The notes under the pieces are model-generated. The model did not search any database. It was not told the origin of the DNA and saw only the letters and a program-made list of their open reading frames with translations. 64,000 nt of DNA from Cellulomonas fimi (lineage in GTDB: Bacteria; Actinomycetota; Actinomycetes; Actinomycetales; Cellulomonadaceae): positions 372,001-436,000 of the forward strand of contig NZ_CP110680.1 in NCBI RefSeq assembly GCF_028583725.1, written 5' to 3'. The position numbers and the translations under genes are program-made. Positions 1 to 8,341 of this stretch are shown here, one piece after another (position 1 is the stretch's first letter; each line of letters starts with the position of its first letter).

Positions 1-12
1 GTGCGTCGTCAT
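1..12 (-). CDS. Start of a gene leaving the left edge (partial)
   Basis: On the minus strand an ATG lies at 12-10, preceded at good spacing by a strong ribosome binding site (GAGGAGG, read from about 23 to 17). Only four codons (Met-Thr-Thr-His) are inside the window, so nothing can be said about the product. It would be divergent from the cation efflux gene at 105. This is inferred from start and ribosome-site signals only. Confidence 0.35.
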
Positions 13-104
13 CGGTCCTCCTCGTCGTTCGGTGCTGCTGCGTGCCCATCCCACACCGTTCGTCCCGGTCGCACCACGCGAGCGAAGGTGCTAGTCACGG
101 ACGC

Positions 105-1100
105 ATGACGCGGTCCGGTCCGGACGAGCCGACCGTCGACGTCCTGGGCGTCCCCCGCGACCCCGACGGCGACGGGCACGGCGAGTCCGCGCTGACGGTC
201 GCGATCGCGTTCGGCGCGAACGTGCTCATCGCGATCGCCAAGACCGCGGCCGCGGTGATCACGGGGGCCGCGTCGATGCTCGCCGAGGCCGCGCACTCCT
301 GGGCAGACGCGGGCAACGAGGTCTTCCTGCTCATCGCGCAGCGGCGCGCGGCGAAGCCCGCCGACCCGTCCCACCCGCTCGGGTACGGCCGCGAGGTGTA
401 CGTGTGGTCGCTGTTCGCCGCGATCGGCCTGTTCGCCGTCGGGGCGGGCGTCTCGATCACGCACGGCATCCAGGAGCTGTCCCACCCGGAGCCGGCGTCG
501 GACTTCGGCGTCGCCTACGTCGTGCTCGCCGTGTCGCTCGTGCTGGAGGGCGTGTCGTTCGTGCAGGCGTCCCGGCAGGCGAAGCGGGCTGCCGCGCGAC
601 GCGACCGCGACCTGCTCGACCACGTCCTCGCGACGTCCGACCCGACGGTGCGCGCGGTCTTCTTCGAGGACGCCGCGGCGATCGTCGGCATCCTCATCGC
701 GACCGGCGGGATCGCGGCGCACCAGGTCACGGGCTCGACCGTGCCGGACGCGATCGGCTCGATCCTCGTCGGGATCCTGCTGGGCGTCGTCGCGATCGTG
801 CTCATCGACCGCAACCGCCGGTTCCTCGTCGGCGAGGCCGTCGACCCGGCCCTGCACGCCGCCGCCGTGCACGCGCTGCTCGCGCTGCCCGAGGTCGCGC
901 GCGTCACGCGGCTGCGCCTCGAGGTCGTGGGCGCCCGGCAGGTGTTCCTCACCGGAGCGGTCGACCTCGACGGCGAGCCGGCCGAGACCGAGGCGTCGCA
1001 CGTGCTGGCCGCGCTCGAACGGCGGATCGCCCGGACGCCCGGCGTCGTCGGGGCTCTCCTGTCGCTGTCCGAGCCCGAGGAACCGTCGATCCACGACTGA
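105..1100 (+). CDS. Cation diffusion facilitator (CDF) family transporter
   Basis: Membrane protein of 331 residues predicted to export divalent metal (Zn, Co, Fe or Mn class; substrate not determinable). Several hydrophobic segments are visible, with the CDF signature AEAAHSWADAGNE in the second helix (a His...Asp metal pair) and a second acidic site (FFEDAAA) near the fifth. A cytoplasmic C-terminal domain of about 90 residues follows VGEAVDP. It has no His-rich loop. An upstream in-frame start at 42 exists, but homology with CDF proteins begins after 105 and MTRSGPDEP looks like a normal N-terminus. The ribosome site is weak (AAGGTG, about 15 bases upstream), so the start is uncertain. Confidence 0.85.
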   Translation: MTRSGPDEPTVDVLGVPRDPDGDGHGESALTVAIAFGANVLIAIAKTAAAVITGAASMLAEAAHSWADAGNEVFLLIAQRRAAKPADPSHPLGYGREVYVWSLFAAIGLFAVGAGVSITHGIQELSHPEPASDFGVAYVVLAVSLVLEGVSFVQASRQAKRAAARRDRDLLDHVLATSDPTVRAVFFEDAAAIVGILIATGGIAAHQVTGSTVPDAIGSILVGILLGVVAIVLIDRNRRFLVGEAVDPALHAAAVHALLALPEVARVTRLRLEVVGARQVFLTGAVDLDGEPAETEASHVLAALERRIARTPGVVGALLSLSEPEEPSIHD

Positions 1101-1184
1101 CCGCCGGTCATCCGCGAGGGGTGACGCGCACGACGACCCGGCCCGGGGACGCTGGGCGTGGACGCGGGCGGGACGGAGGTGGCG

Positions 1185-2522
1185 ATGACCGAGCCGACGA
1201 CCGAGTTCCGCGTGCCCGTGCGGCAGCTGCTCGCGCTGGCGATCCCGGCCGCCCTGGTCGGCGTCCTGTGCGGGCTCCTGCTCATCGGGCTCAGCGCGCT
1301 CGCGGACGTGGTCGAGGGCTGGCTGTGGGACGACCTGTCGGGTGTCTTCGGGCTCGACCGCGACTCGCCCGTCTGGATCGTCGTGGTCCTCACGCTCACC
1401 GGCCTGCTCGTGGGGCTCGTCATCCGGTTCGCGCCCGGGCACGCCGGCCCGGACCCCGCGTCGGCCGGGCTCGTCGAGCCGCCGCTGCCGCCCCGGGTGC
1501 TGCCCGGGCTCGCGCTCGCGATGGTCCTCATGCTCGCGGGCGGCGTGAGCCTCGGTCCGGAGAACCCGATCATGGCGATCAACGCCGCGCTCGTGGTGTG
1601 GATCGGCGCGCGCGTCGCGGGACGCGTCGGGGTCCCGCAGTGGATGGCCCTGTCGACCGCCGGGACGCTCGGCGCGATGTTCGGCACGCCGCTCGCGGCC
1701 GCCCTGATGTTCAGCGAGCTCGACCCGGGGGACCGGCGCATCCCGCTGTGGGACCGGCTGTTCGCGCCGCTCGTCTCCGCCGCGACCGGCGCGCTCACGA
1801 TGCTGCTCCTGTCCGACCTCGACTTCGCGATGGACGTGCCGGCCTACCCGGGGATCCAGGTCACGGACCTCGCGGTCGCCGTCGCGGTGTCGCTCGGCGC
1901 CGCCGCGCTCGGGCTGGCCGCGTCGTACGTCTTCACACCCCTGCACCGGCTCGTGCACCGCGTCCGGCAGCCGGTCCTGCTGCTCACGCTCGGCGGCCTG
2001 GTCCTGGGGCTCCTCGGTGCCCTCGGCGGCCCGATCACGCTGTTCAAGGGCCTCGAGCAGATGAAGCAGCTGCCCGGCCTGGTCGGCGAGACGACGGCGC
2101 TCGGCTTCCTCGCGTTCGCGCTGATCAAGCTCGTCGCCCTGCTGGTCGCGTCGAGCGTCGGGTTCCGGGGCGGCCGGATCTTCCCCGCGACGTTCGTCGG
2201 CGTCGCGCTGGGCTACGCCGTGGCCGTCGCGTTCCCGTCGGTCCCGACCGCGCTCGCGGTGGGCTCGGCGACCGTCGGCATCATCGTCGCCGCGACGCGC
2301 AGCGGGTGGCTGAGCATCTTCCTCGTCGTCGCGATCATCCCGCAGGCCACGCTCATCCCGCCCCTGCTGTTCGCGACGCTCGCCGCGTGGCTGCTCGTCA
2401 CCAACCGCCCCGAGCTGCGCGCCGCCCCGCTCGACGAGCCGACACCCGCCGAGTCCGCCGCCGGGGTACCGCTCACCCCGCCGGACGCCCCCGACGAGCA
2501 GGGCTCGCCCCGTCGCTCCTGA
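1185..2522 (+). CDS. ClC-type ion channel/transporter, YfeO-like
   Basis: Integral membrane protein of 445 residues with about ten hydrophobic helices, of the voltage-gated ClC superfamily. The selectivity-filter region reads GGVSLGPENPI, the form seen in the E. coli YfeO branch, in place of the GREGP of classical ClC exchangers. A later GFRGGRIFPA matches the GxFxP motif. Substrate is presumably halide, but this branch is poorly characterised. The start at 1185 is chosen because GGAGG lies five bases before it at 1175-1179; an in-frame GTG at 1158 lacks this. The 3' end overlaps the convergent small gene at 2473. Confidence 0.82.
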   Translation: MTEPTTEFRVPVRQLLALAIPAALVGVLCGLLLIGLSALADVVEGWLWDDLSGVFGLDRDSPVWIVVVLTLTGLLVGLVIRFAPGHAGPDPASAGLVEPPLPPRVLPGLALAMVLMLAGGVSLGPENPIMAINAALVVWIGARVAGRVGVPQWMALSTAGTLGAMFGTPLAAALMFSELDPGDRRIPLWDRLFAPLVSAATGALTMLLLSDLDFAMDVPAYPGIQVTDLAVAVAVSLGAAALGLAASYVFTPLHRLVHRVRQPVLLLTLGGLVLGLLGALGGPITLFKGLEQMKQLPGLVGETTALGFLAFALIKLVALLVASSVGFRGGRIFPATFVGVALGYAVAVAFPSVPTALAVGSATVGIIVAATRSGWLSIFLVVAIIPQATLIPPLLFATLAAWLLVTNRPELRAAPLDEPTPAESAAGVPLTPPDAPDEQGSPRRS

Positions 2523-2847
2523 CCTCCGGCGGCGCGGGGTCGGCGCCGTCGCCCGCCCGCCAGGCGACGACCGCCGCCGTCACCGCCGTGCCGAGGGTGC
2601 GCGTGCGGTCACGTGCGCGGTACGGCGACGACGACCCCGCCGCGAGCGGCGCCGAGTCCTGGACGCGCGCCGCGAGCCGCGTCAGCGCCGCTCGCCCCTC
2701 GTGCTCGTACGCGTCCCGCTCGCCGTCCGTCAGGACGATCAGCAGCGAGCCGCTCACCGGTCCCTGGCTCACGTGCACGTCGAGCAGCAGCGACCCGTCC
2801 GACTCGAGCAGGAACCAGGACCACCGCTCGTGGTCGAGGACCTTCAC
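2473..2847 (-). CDS. Conserved hypothetical protein coupled to hydrolase
   Basis: A 124-residue protein of unknown function. The N-terminal half (VLDHERWSWFLLESDGSLLL, then a VS.GPVSG stretch) looks like an ordered beta-rich domain; the C-terminal 50 residues are basic and proline-rich. Its GTG start overlaps the TGA of the upstream alpha/beta hydrolase in the sequence GTGA, so the two are probably translationally coupled. Its last 50 bases overlap the end of the convergent ClC gene. I do not recognise a named family. Confidence 0.65.
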   Translation of the reverse strand: MKVLDHERWSWFLLESDGSLLLDVHVSQGPVSGSLLIVLTDGERDAYEHEGRAALTRLAARVQDSAPLAAGSSSPYRARDRTRTLGTAVTAAVVAWRAGDGADPAPPEVRSDGASPARRGRPAG

Positions 2848-3836
2848 GACGCCTCCGGGCGACCGCCCGTCACGCGGTCGAGGAAGTCGACGACCTCCGT
2901 GAGGTAGCGCTCGCGGGCCGGCGCCGGCGACAGCGCCAGGTCGTGCGCACCGCCGGGCACCTCGACGAACGTCACGTCCGGGCCGAGCCGCGGGGCGAGC
3001 GCGCGGATGTGCGCGACGTCGAGCACCGAGTCCGTCGTGAGCAGCGCGTCGTGCTCACGGTCGTCCGGTCCGGACGCGTCGGACGCCAGCACCAGCACGG
3101 GGACCTGGATGTCGAGACCGTGCGCGACCCGCCGGTGCCCCGCCCGGATCGCGCGGACGAACCCCGCCCGCGCCGGGAAGCCGTCGTGCGGCTTCCACGT
3201 GAGGTCGAAGTCCCACTCGCCGCCGGTCTCGCTGTGCAGCGCGCGCCCGTAGTGCGGCGCGATGTGCCCGACGACGACGTCCGGTGCGACCCGCCCGACG
3301 ACGCGCAGCGCCTGCGTGAGCGCGTGTCGCTCGAACCACGACCCCCGGAGGTCGAGCCACGGGCTGTTGAGCACGACCGCGTCGACCGCGCCCGCCCGCC
3401 CGTTCGCCCACAGCGCCGCGACGAGCCCGCCCGTCGAGTGCCCGAGCAGCGACACCGACGCGTACCGCTCGCGCAGCAGCCGCACCGCGGCGTCGATCTC
3501 CTCCGCGTACACCGAGAGCTCGCGCGTGTCGTTCGGGACCCGGCCGTCGTGGATCGACCGCCCGTAGTCACGTAGGTCCAGCCCGTGCAGGTCGTACCCG
3601 TGCTGCGCGAGGGCTTCGGCGACGTGCGGGTGGAAGAAGTAGTCGACGAACCCGTGCAGGTAGAGCACCGCCCGCTCGCGCCGCGGCCCGTCGGCGCCCA
3701 GCGCACCCGCGGGGCTGACGAGGGTCGCGACGGGGTCGACGCCGCGGGTGGACCGGTGGTCGGGTGCGAGCGGGATCGTCCGCGCGGTCCATCCGTCGCC
3801 GAGCACGTCGGGCACGTCGATGACGTCGTCGTCCAT
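2844..3836 (-). CDS. Alpha/beta hydrolase (lysophospholipase-like)
   Basis: Cytoplasmic hydrolase of 330 residues with an alpha/beta fold. The oxyanion segment AVLYLHGFVDYFFHPH and the nucleophile elbow GHSTGG (Ser within the GxSxG pattern) are present, and a late GGAHD supplies the catalytic His. The fold and the serine-hydrolase lid region resemble Serine aminopeptidase S33/monoglyceride lipase proteins; the true substrate is unknown. ATG at 3836 is the start because the family sequence begins at MDDDVIDVPDVLGD, while the reading frame further upstream is low-complexity. It is followed by the coupled 124-residue gene. Confidence 0.83.
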   Translation of the reverse strand: MDDDVIDVPDVLGDGWTARTIPLAPDHRSTRGVDPVATLVSPAGALGADGPRRERAVLYLHGFVDYFFHPHVAEALAQHGYDLHGLDLRDYGRSIHDGRVPNDTRELSVYAEEIDAAVRLLRERYASVSLLGHSTGGLVAALWANGRAGAVDAVVLNSPWLDLRGSWFERHALTQALRVVGRVAPDVVVGHIAPHYGRALHSETGGEWDFDLTWKPHDGFPARAGFVRAIRAGHRRVAHGLDIQVPVLVLASDASGPDDREHDALLTTDSVLDVAHIRALAPRLGPDVTFVEVPGGAHDLALSPAPARERYLTEVVDFLDRVTGGRPEAS

Positions 3837-3951
3837 GCGCGCGATCCTGCCACCCGCCGGTCCTCGACCGGCGTCCCACGCCGACCCGGTCCTGGTGACC
3901 GCTGACCGTGCCGGAGCGGCACTCAGGACCGGGTCGAGCGGCAGATCGTGG

Positions 3952-4608
3952 TCAGGCGACCGACGGGACCGGGGTGGGGGTGCGCATCGGTCGGGCGGCG
4001 ATGTGGCCCTGGTTCGCCACGTCGACGGCGAGGCTCGTGATGCGGGCGGTGCCGTCGGGGTCGACCTCGACCGTCGAGACGGACGCGTTCGGCAGCGGCA
4101 CGAGGCCGACCTCGTCGACGGTGGCCAGGTAGGCGCCCAGCGTGAGGCCGTGGCCGACGACGAGCACGTCCCCGTCGTCGTGCTGGGCGGCGATGCGGGC
4201 GAACACGTCACGGGTGCGGTCCATGAACTCGGCGGCGTGCTCGCCGCCGGGCAGACCGGGGTGGCGCCCGGCGAGGACCTCGGTGACCAGGTCGGGCCAC
4301 GCGACGACCTCGTCGAGCACGCTCTCGGGCTTCTGCTCGTAGATGCCGAACGCGTACTCCAGCAGTCCGCGGTCGGTCCGCAGCGGCACGCCGTCGTGGT
4401 GTCGCAGGAGTTCGACGGCGGTGGCGACGGCCCGGCCGGACGGCGAGGACCAGGCGGCGGTGAACGGGGTGTCGGCGAGGTGGCGGGCGGTGGTTCGCAC
4501 GCCCGCGCGGCCGTCGCGCGTCAGGGGGGAGTCGCAGCGTCCCTGCAGGATGCGGCGGGCGTTGAAGTGGGTGCGCCCGTGCCGGACGAGCGTCATGGTG
4601 AGGGTCAT
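3952..4608 (-). CDS. Histidine phosphatase family protein (phosphoglycerate-mutase-like)
   Basis: A 218-residue enzyme of the branch-1 histidine phosphatase superfamily. The catalytic motif LVRHGRTHFN lies at residues 7-16 (phospho-accepting His10), and the second catalytic His is in VVGHGLTLGAYLA near residue 154. Such proteins dephosphorylate small metabolites or act as phosphoglycerate mutases; the substrate here cannot be told. A second Met five residues in is an alternative start. It is transcribed away from clpB, and the shared 290-base intergenic region carries an inverted repeat described separately. Confidence 0.85.
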   Translation of the reverse strand: MTLTMTLVRHGRTHFNARRILQGRCDSPLTRDGRAGVRTTARHLADTPFTAAWSSPSGRAVATAVELLRHHDGVPLRTDRGLLEYAFGIYEQKPESVLDEVVAWPDLVTEVLAGRHPGLPGGEHAAEFMDRTRDVFARIAAQHDDGDVLVVGHGLTLGAYLATVDEVGLVPLPNASVSTVEVDPDGTARITSLAVDVANQGHIAARPMRTPTPVPSVA

Positions 4609-4728
4609 CGGTGCCCTGCTCTCTCTTCGGTGTCGCTCCCGACGCTAGGCACACGACGTGTCGCCGCGACGACGGCAACATGACGCCCGGGCGACGGTTC
4701 GCCCGTCGGACGGCGCCCTCGCCGGTGC

Positions 4729-4784
4729 CGAACGCAACATCAGACCCGTCTCCGGCCGGTGATGCGGACCTGGTGTTGCGTTCG
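4729..4784. repeat. 11-bp inverted repeat between histidine phosphatase and clpB
   Basis: Perfect arms CGAACGCAACA (4729-4739) and TGTTGCGTTCG (4774-4784) are separated by 34 bases. The core GCAACAT also occurs in direct orientation at 4675-4681, only 67 bases upstream of the phosphatase start. The arms are AT-richer than the surrounding sequence and lack a terminator-like U tract, so this looks more like a protein-binding region (three half-sites) than a terminator. Which regulator binds is unknown. Confidence 0.5.
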
Positions 4785-4826
4785 ACGGGGCGGGGCGCCG
4801 ACGCCTCAACGTGGGGTGGCGGCGAG

Positions 4827-4861
4827 AGTTGAGTGGAATAGACTCAACTTTGGTCGATGTT
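4827..4861 (+). promoter_or_regulatory. HAIR operator (HspR-type) and possible SigR/SigH promoter of clpB
   Basis: AGTTGAGT-N7-ACTCAACT (4827-4849) matches the HspR-associated inverted repeat CTTGAGT-N7-ACTCAAG that represses clpB and dnaK in actinobacteria. A further half-site TTGAGT lies at 4860-4865. The same stretch contains GGAAT (4835-4839) and GTT (4859-4861) separated by 19 bases, which resembles the SigR/SigH thiol/heat-stress promoter (GGAAT-N18/19-GTT). The clpB start lies 41 bases downstream. The operator match is strong; the sigma assignment is inference. Confidence 0.85.
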
Positions 4862-4901
4862 GAGTCGGGCAGACCCCGATCCCGTCCGGACAGGAGAACC
4901 C

Positions 4902-7502
4902 GTGGACGCCAAGTTCACCACCCGTTCGCAGGAGGCCCTCGGCGACGCCATCCAGCAGGCGTCGGCGGCCGGCAACCCCCAGCTCGAGCCCGCGCACGTC
5001 CTCAACGCCCTGCTCCAGCAGGAGGGCGGGGTCGCGAACGCCCTGCTCGACGCCGTCGGCGCGGACCGCGCCGCACTCGGCCGCTCGGTCCGGTCGACGC
5101 TCGTCGGCCTGCCGTCGTCGGCGGGCCAGACGGTCGCGCAGCCGTCCGCGTCGCGCGCGACCGCCGCCGCGCTGGAGGCCGCGTCCGCCGAGGCGCGCTC
5201 GCTCGGCGACGACTACGTCTCGACCGAGCACCTGCTGCTGGGCCTCGCCGCGGGGCAGTCCGGCGTGGCCGACGCGCTGCGCTCCGCCGGCGCGAGCCGT
5301 GACGCGCTCGCGGCCGCGCTGCCCAACGTGCGCGGCAACAGCCGCGTGACGAGCCCCAACCCCGAGGGCACGTTCAAGGCCCTGGAGCAGTACGGCATCG
5401 ACCTCACGCAGCGTGCCCGGGACGGCAAGCTCGACCCGGTCATCGGGCGCGACTCGGAGATCCGCCGCGTCATCCAGGTCCTCAGCCGGCGCACCAAGAA
5501 CAACCCCGTGCTCATCGGCGAGCCCGGCGTCGGCAAGACGGCCGTCGTCGAGGGGCTCGCGCAGCGCATCGTCGCGGGCGACGTGCCGGAGTCCCTGCGG
5601 GGCAAGCGGCTCGTCAGCCTCGACCTCGCGGCGATGGTCGCGGGCGCGAAGTACCGCGGCGAGTTCGAGGAGCGGCTCAAGGCCGTCCTCGCCGAGATCA
5701 CCGGCGCCGAGGGGCAGGTCGTCACGTTCATCGACGAGCTGCACACCGTCGTCGGCGCGGGCGCCGGGTCCGAGGGCGCGATGGACGCGGGCAACATGCT
5801 CAAGCCGATGCTGGCCCGCGGCGAGCTGCGCCTGGTGGGTGCGACGACGCTCGACGAGTACCGCGAGCGCATCGAGAAGGACCCCGCCCTGGAGCGCCGG
5901 TTCCAGCAGGTCTTCGTCGGTGAGCCGTCCGTCGAGGACACCGTTGCGATCCTGCGCGGGCTCAAGGAGCGGTACGAGGCGCACCACAAGGTCACGATCT
6001 CCGACGCCGCGCTCGTCGCCGCCGCGACGCTGTCCGACCGGTACATCACCGGGCGCCAGCTGCCCGACAAGGCGATCGACCTCGTCGACGAGGCCGCGTC
6101 GCGCCTGCGCATGGAGCTCGACTCCTCGCCCGTCGAGATCGACGAGCTGCAGCGTGCGGTGACGCGTCTGGAGATGGAGGAGGTCGTCCTGCAGGAGTCG
6201 GACGACCCCGCGTCGCTCGACCGCCTGGAGCGGCTGCGCAAGGACCTCGCCGACCGTCGCGAGGACCTCGCGTCGCTCACCGCGCGCTGGGAGAAGGAGA
6301 AGGCCGGCCACAACCTCGTCGGTGACCTGAAGGCGCGGCTCGACACGCTGCGCACCGACGCCGAGCGGCTGCTCCGCGAGGGCTCGCTGGAGGCCGCGGC
6401 GCGGATCCAGTACGGCGAGATCCCCGCGCTGGAGCGCGAGATCGCCGCCGCCGAGGAGTCGGAGGAGGCCACGGACGAGGCGCTCGCACCCGAGGGCACG
6501 CCGATGATCGCCGACAAGGTCGGCCCCGACGAGGTCGCCGAGGTCGTCGCCGCGTGGACGGGCATCCCCGCGGGCCGGCTGCTGGAGGGCGAGACCGCGA
6601 AGCTGCTGCGCATGGAGGACGTGCTCGGCGAGCGGCTCATCGGCCAGCGCACCGCCGTCGCGGCCGTGTCCGACGCGGTCCGCCGCGCGCGGGCCGGCAT
6701 CTCCGACCCCGACCGTCCGACCGGCTCGTTCCTGTTCCTCGGGCCGACCGGCGTCGGCAAGACGGAGCTCGCCAAGGCGCTCGCGGACTTCCTCTTCGAC
6801 GACGAGCGGGCCATGGTCCGCATCGACATGTCGGAGTACTCCGAGAAGCACTCGGTCGCACGGCTCGTCGGCGCGCCCCCCGGGTACGTCGGGTACGAGG
6901 AGGGCGGTCAGCTCACCGAGGCCGTCCGCCGCCGGCCGTACTCGGTCGTGCTGCTCGACGAGGTCGAGAAGGCGCACCCGGAGGTCTTCGACGTGCTGCT
7001 CCAGGTGCTCGACGACGGCCGTCTGACGGACGGCCAGGGCCGCACGGTCGACTTCCGCAACGTCATCCTCGTGCTGACGTCGAACCTCGGGTCGCAGTTC
7101 CTCGTCGACCCGCTGCTGTCGGCCGACGCGAAGAAGGACGCCGTGATGGGCGCCGTGCGGACGGCGTTCAAGCCCGAGTTCCTCAACCGGCTGGACGACG
7201 TGGTGCTGTTCGACCCGCTGTCGCTCGACGAGATCGGGCACATCGTCGAGCTGCAGGTCGCGGCGCTCGCCCGCCGGCTCGCGGACCGTCGGCTCACGCT
7301 CGACGTCACGCCCGCCGCGCGCGAGTGGCTGGCCCTGGAGGGGTACGACCCCGCGTACGGCGCGCGGCCGCTGCGGCGGCTCGTGCAGCGCGAGATCGGC
7401 GACCGGCTGGCCCGCTCGCTGCTCTCCGGCGAGGTGCACGACGGCCAGACCGTCCGCGTCGACCGCGACGGCGACACGCTCACGGTGTCGTCCGCGGCCT
7501 GA
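4902..7502 (+). CDS. clpB: ATP-dependent disaggregase ClpB
   Basis: Hexameric AAA+ chaperone that threads aggregated proteins with the DnaK system. The 866-residue length is typical. Order: Clp N-domain (1-145), first ATPase with Walker A GEPGVGKT near residue 206, a middle coiled-coil region (about 410-530, rich in Arg/Glu/Leu), and second ATPase with Walker A GPTGVGKT near 614. The C-terminus is the usual ClpB oligomerisation region. GTG at 4902 is the start: AGGAG lies at 4892-4896 and the protein then begins [13 protein letters not shown] as in other ClpBs. Expression should be HspR-repressed (operator at 4827). No dnaK, grpE or hspR gene is in the window. Confidence 0.97.
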   Translation: MDAKFTTRSQEALGDAIQQASAAGNPQLEPAHVLNALLQQEGGVANALLDAVGADRAALGRSVRSTLVGLPSSAGQTVAQPSASRATAAALEAASAEARSLGDDYVSTEHLLLGLAAGQSGVADALRSAGASRDALAAALPNVRGNSRVTSPNPEGTFKALEQYGIDLTQRARDGKLDPVIGRDSEIRRVIQVLSRRTKNNPVLIGEPGVGKTAVVEGLAQRIVAGDVPESLRGKRLVSLDLAAMVAGAKYRGEFEERLKAVLAEITGAEGQVVTFIDELHTVVGAGAGSEGAMDAGNMLKPMLARGELRLVGATTLDEYRERIEKDPALERRFQQVFVGEPSVEDTVAILRGLKERYEAHHKVTISDAALVAAATLSDRYITGRQLPDKAIDLVDEAASRLRMELDSSPVEIDELQRAVTRLEMEEVVLQESDDPASLDRLERLRKDLADRREDLASLTARWEKEKAGHNLVGDLKARLDTLRTDAERLLREGSLEAAARIQYGEIPALEREIAAAEESEEATDEALAPEGTPMIADKVGPDEVAEVVAAWTGIPAGRLLEGETAKLLRMEDVLGERLIGQRTAVAAVSDAVRRARAGISDPDRPTGSFLFLGPTGVGKTELAKALADFLFDDERAMVRIDMSEYSEKHSVARLVGAPPGYVGYEEGGQLTEAVRRRPYSVVLLDEVEKAHPEVFDVLLQVLDDGRLTDGQGRTVDFRNVILVLTSNLGSQFLVDPLLSADAKKDAVMGAVRTAFKPEFLNRLDDVVLFDPLSLDEIGHIVELQVAALARRLADRRLTLDVTPAAREWLALEGYDPAYGARPLRRLVQREIGDRLARSLLSGEVHDGQTVRVDRDGDTLTVSSAA

Positions 7503-7530
7503 GCCCGGCGGTCGGGCACCGCACCGACGT

Positions 7531-7560
7531 GCCCGGTCCTGTCGCGCGGCAGGACCGGGC
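7531..7560 (+). terminator. Terminator after clpB
   Basis: Perfect 11-base stem GCCCGGTCCTG (7531-7541) pairing with CAGGACCGGGC (7550-7560) around an 8-base loop, 28 bases after the clpB stop. No U tract, as usual for high-GC actinobacteria. Confidence 0.8.
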
Positions 7561-7642
7561 GCCGTCGTGCGGGGAGCCCCGCCCAGCGCGACGCTGGAGG
7601 GGTGCGAAGACGCCGCACGGTCGTCCGACGACGGAGGTCGAC

Positions 7643-8284
7643 GTGGCCCGACCGGATCCCGACCGCCCCGGAGCCGAGCAGTGGGTGCCCGACGACGCCG
7701 ACGTGGACGCCCTGGCAGCTGCGGCGCCCGCGTGCCGGGGGTGCGAGCTGTGGGCGCCCGCGACGCAGGTCGTCTTCTCGACCGGCTCGCCGACCGCGCG
7801 GCTCGTGCTCGTCGGCGAGCAGCCCGGCGACCGCGAGGACCGCGAGGGCGAGCCGTTCGTCGGGCCCGCCGGGCGGATCCTCGACGAGGCGCTGGGCGAG
7901 GCCGGGATCGCGCGCGACGACGTCTACCTGACGAACGCCGTCAAGCACTTCCGGTTCGTCGAGCGCGGCCCGCGCCGCATCCACAAGACCCCGGCCGTGG
8001 CACACATCCGCGCGTGCCTGCCGTGGCTCACCGCCGAGCTCGCCGCCGTCCGGCCGCGCGTCGTCGTCGCGCTCGGCGCGACCGCCGCGCGCGCGGTGCT
8101 CGGCCGCGACGTCACCGTCGGCGAGGTGCGCGGGCGGGTGCTCGACGAGACCGACGCCCGCGTGGTCGTCACGTCGCACCCGTCGTCGGTCCTGCGCCTG
8201 CGCGAGAAGGCGGAGCGGACCGCTGCGCTCGCCGCGCTCGTCGCCGACCTGCGCACCGCGTCCGACGCGACGTCGACACCCTGA
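7643..8284 (+). CDS. UdgX family uracil-DNA binding protein
   Basis: A 213-residue iron-sulfur uracil-DNA glycosylase-superfamily protein. UdgX of mycobacteria excises uracil and stays covalently bonded to the DNA through a His. The diagnostic loop is present: GPRRIHKTP, with RRIH at 111-114, so His114 is the predicted cross-linking residue. The catalytic motif GEQPGD is at 58-63 and the uracil-binding TSHPSSVLR is near the end. Cluster cysteines seen are C31, C34 and C125; at the place where family-4 enzymes have a fourth Cys this protein reads KH (His102). GTG at 7643 is supported by GGAGG at 7633-7637. It is a probable DNA-repair or uracil-tolerance factor. Confidence 0.9.
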   Translation: MARPDPDRPGAEQWVPDDADVDALAAAAPACRGCELWAPATQVVFSTGSPTARLVLVGEQPGDREDREGEPFVGPAGRILDEALGEAGIARDDVYLTNAVKHFRFVERGPRRIHKTPAVAHIRACLPWLTAELAAVRPRVVVALGATAARAVLGRDVTVGEVRGRVLDETDARVVVTSHPSSVLRLREKAERTAALAALVADLRTASDATSTP

Positions 8285-8341
8285 CGCGTCCGACCGTGGG
8301 CTGCGCCTGCCCCGTCCGCGCGCGTCTGGCACGCTGGCTCG

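Noticed and set aside
9..1958. A 649-codon open frame on the minus strand across the CDF and ClC genes
   Set aside because: Arg/Asp/Gly/Glu-rich shadow of the opposite-strand genes, with no family motif. Both plus-strand genes have clear membrane-protein signatures and the frame covers both.
4806..7439. Long open frame of 877 codons opposite clpB
   Set aside because: Antisense of a high-GC gene with strong codon bias; composition is Arg/Leu/Asp/Gly-rich without hydrophobic-core pattern, and clpB is certain.
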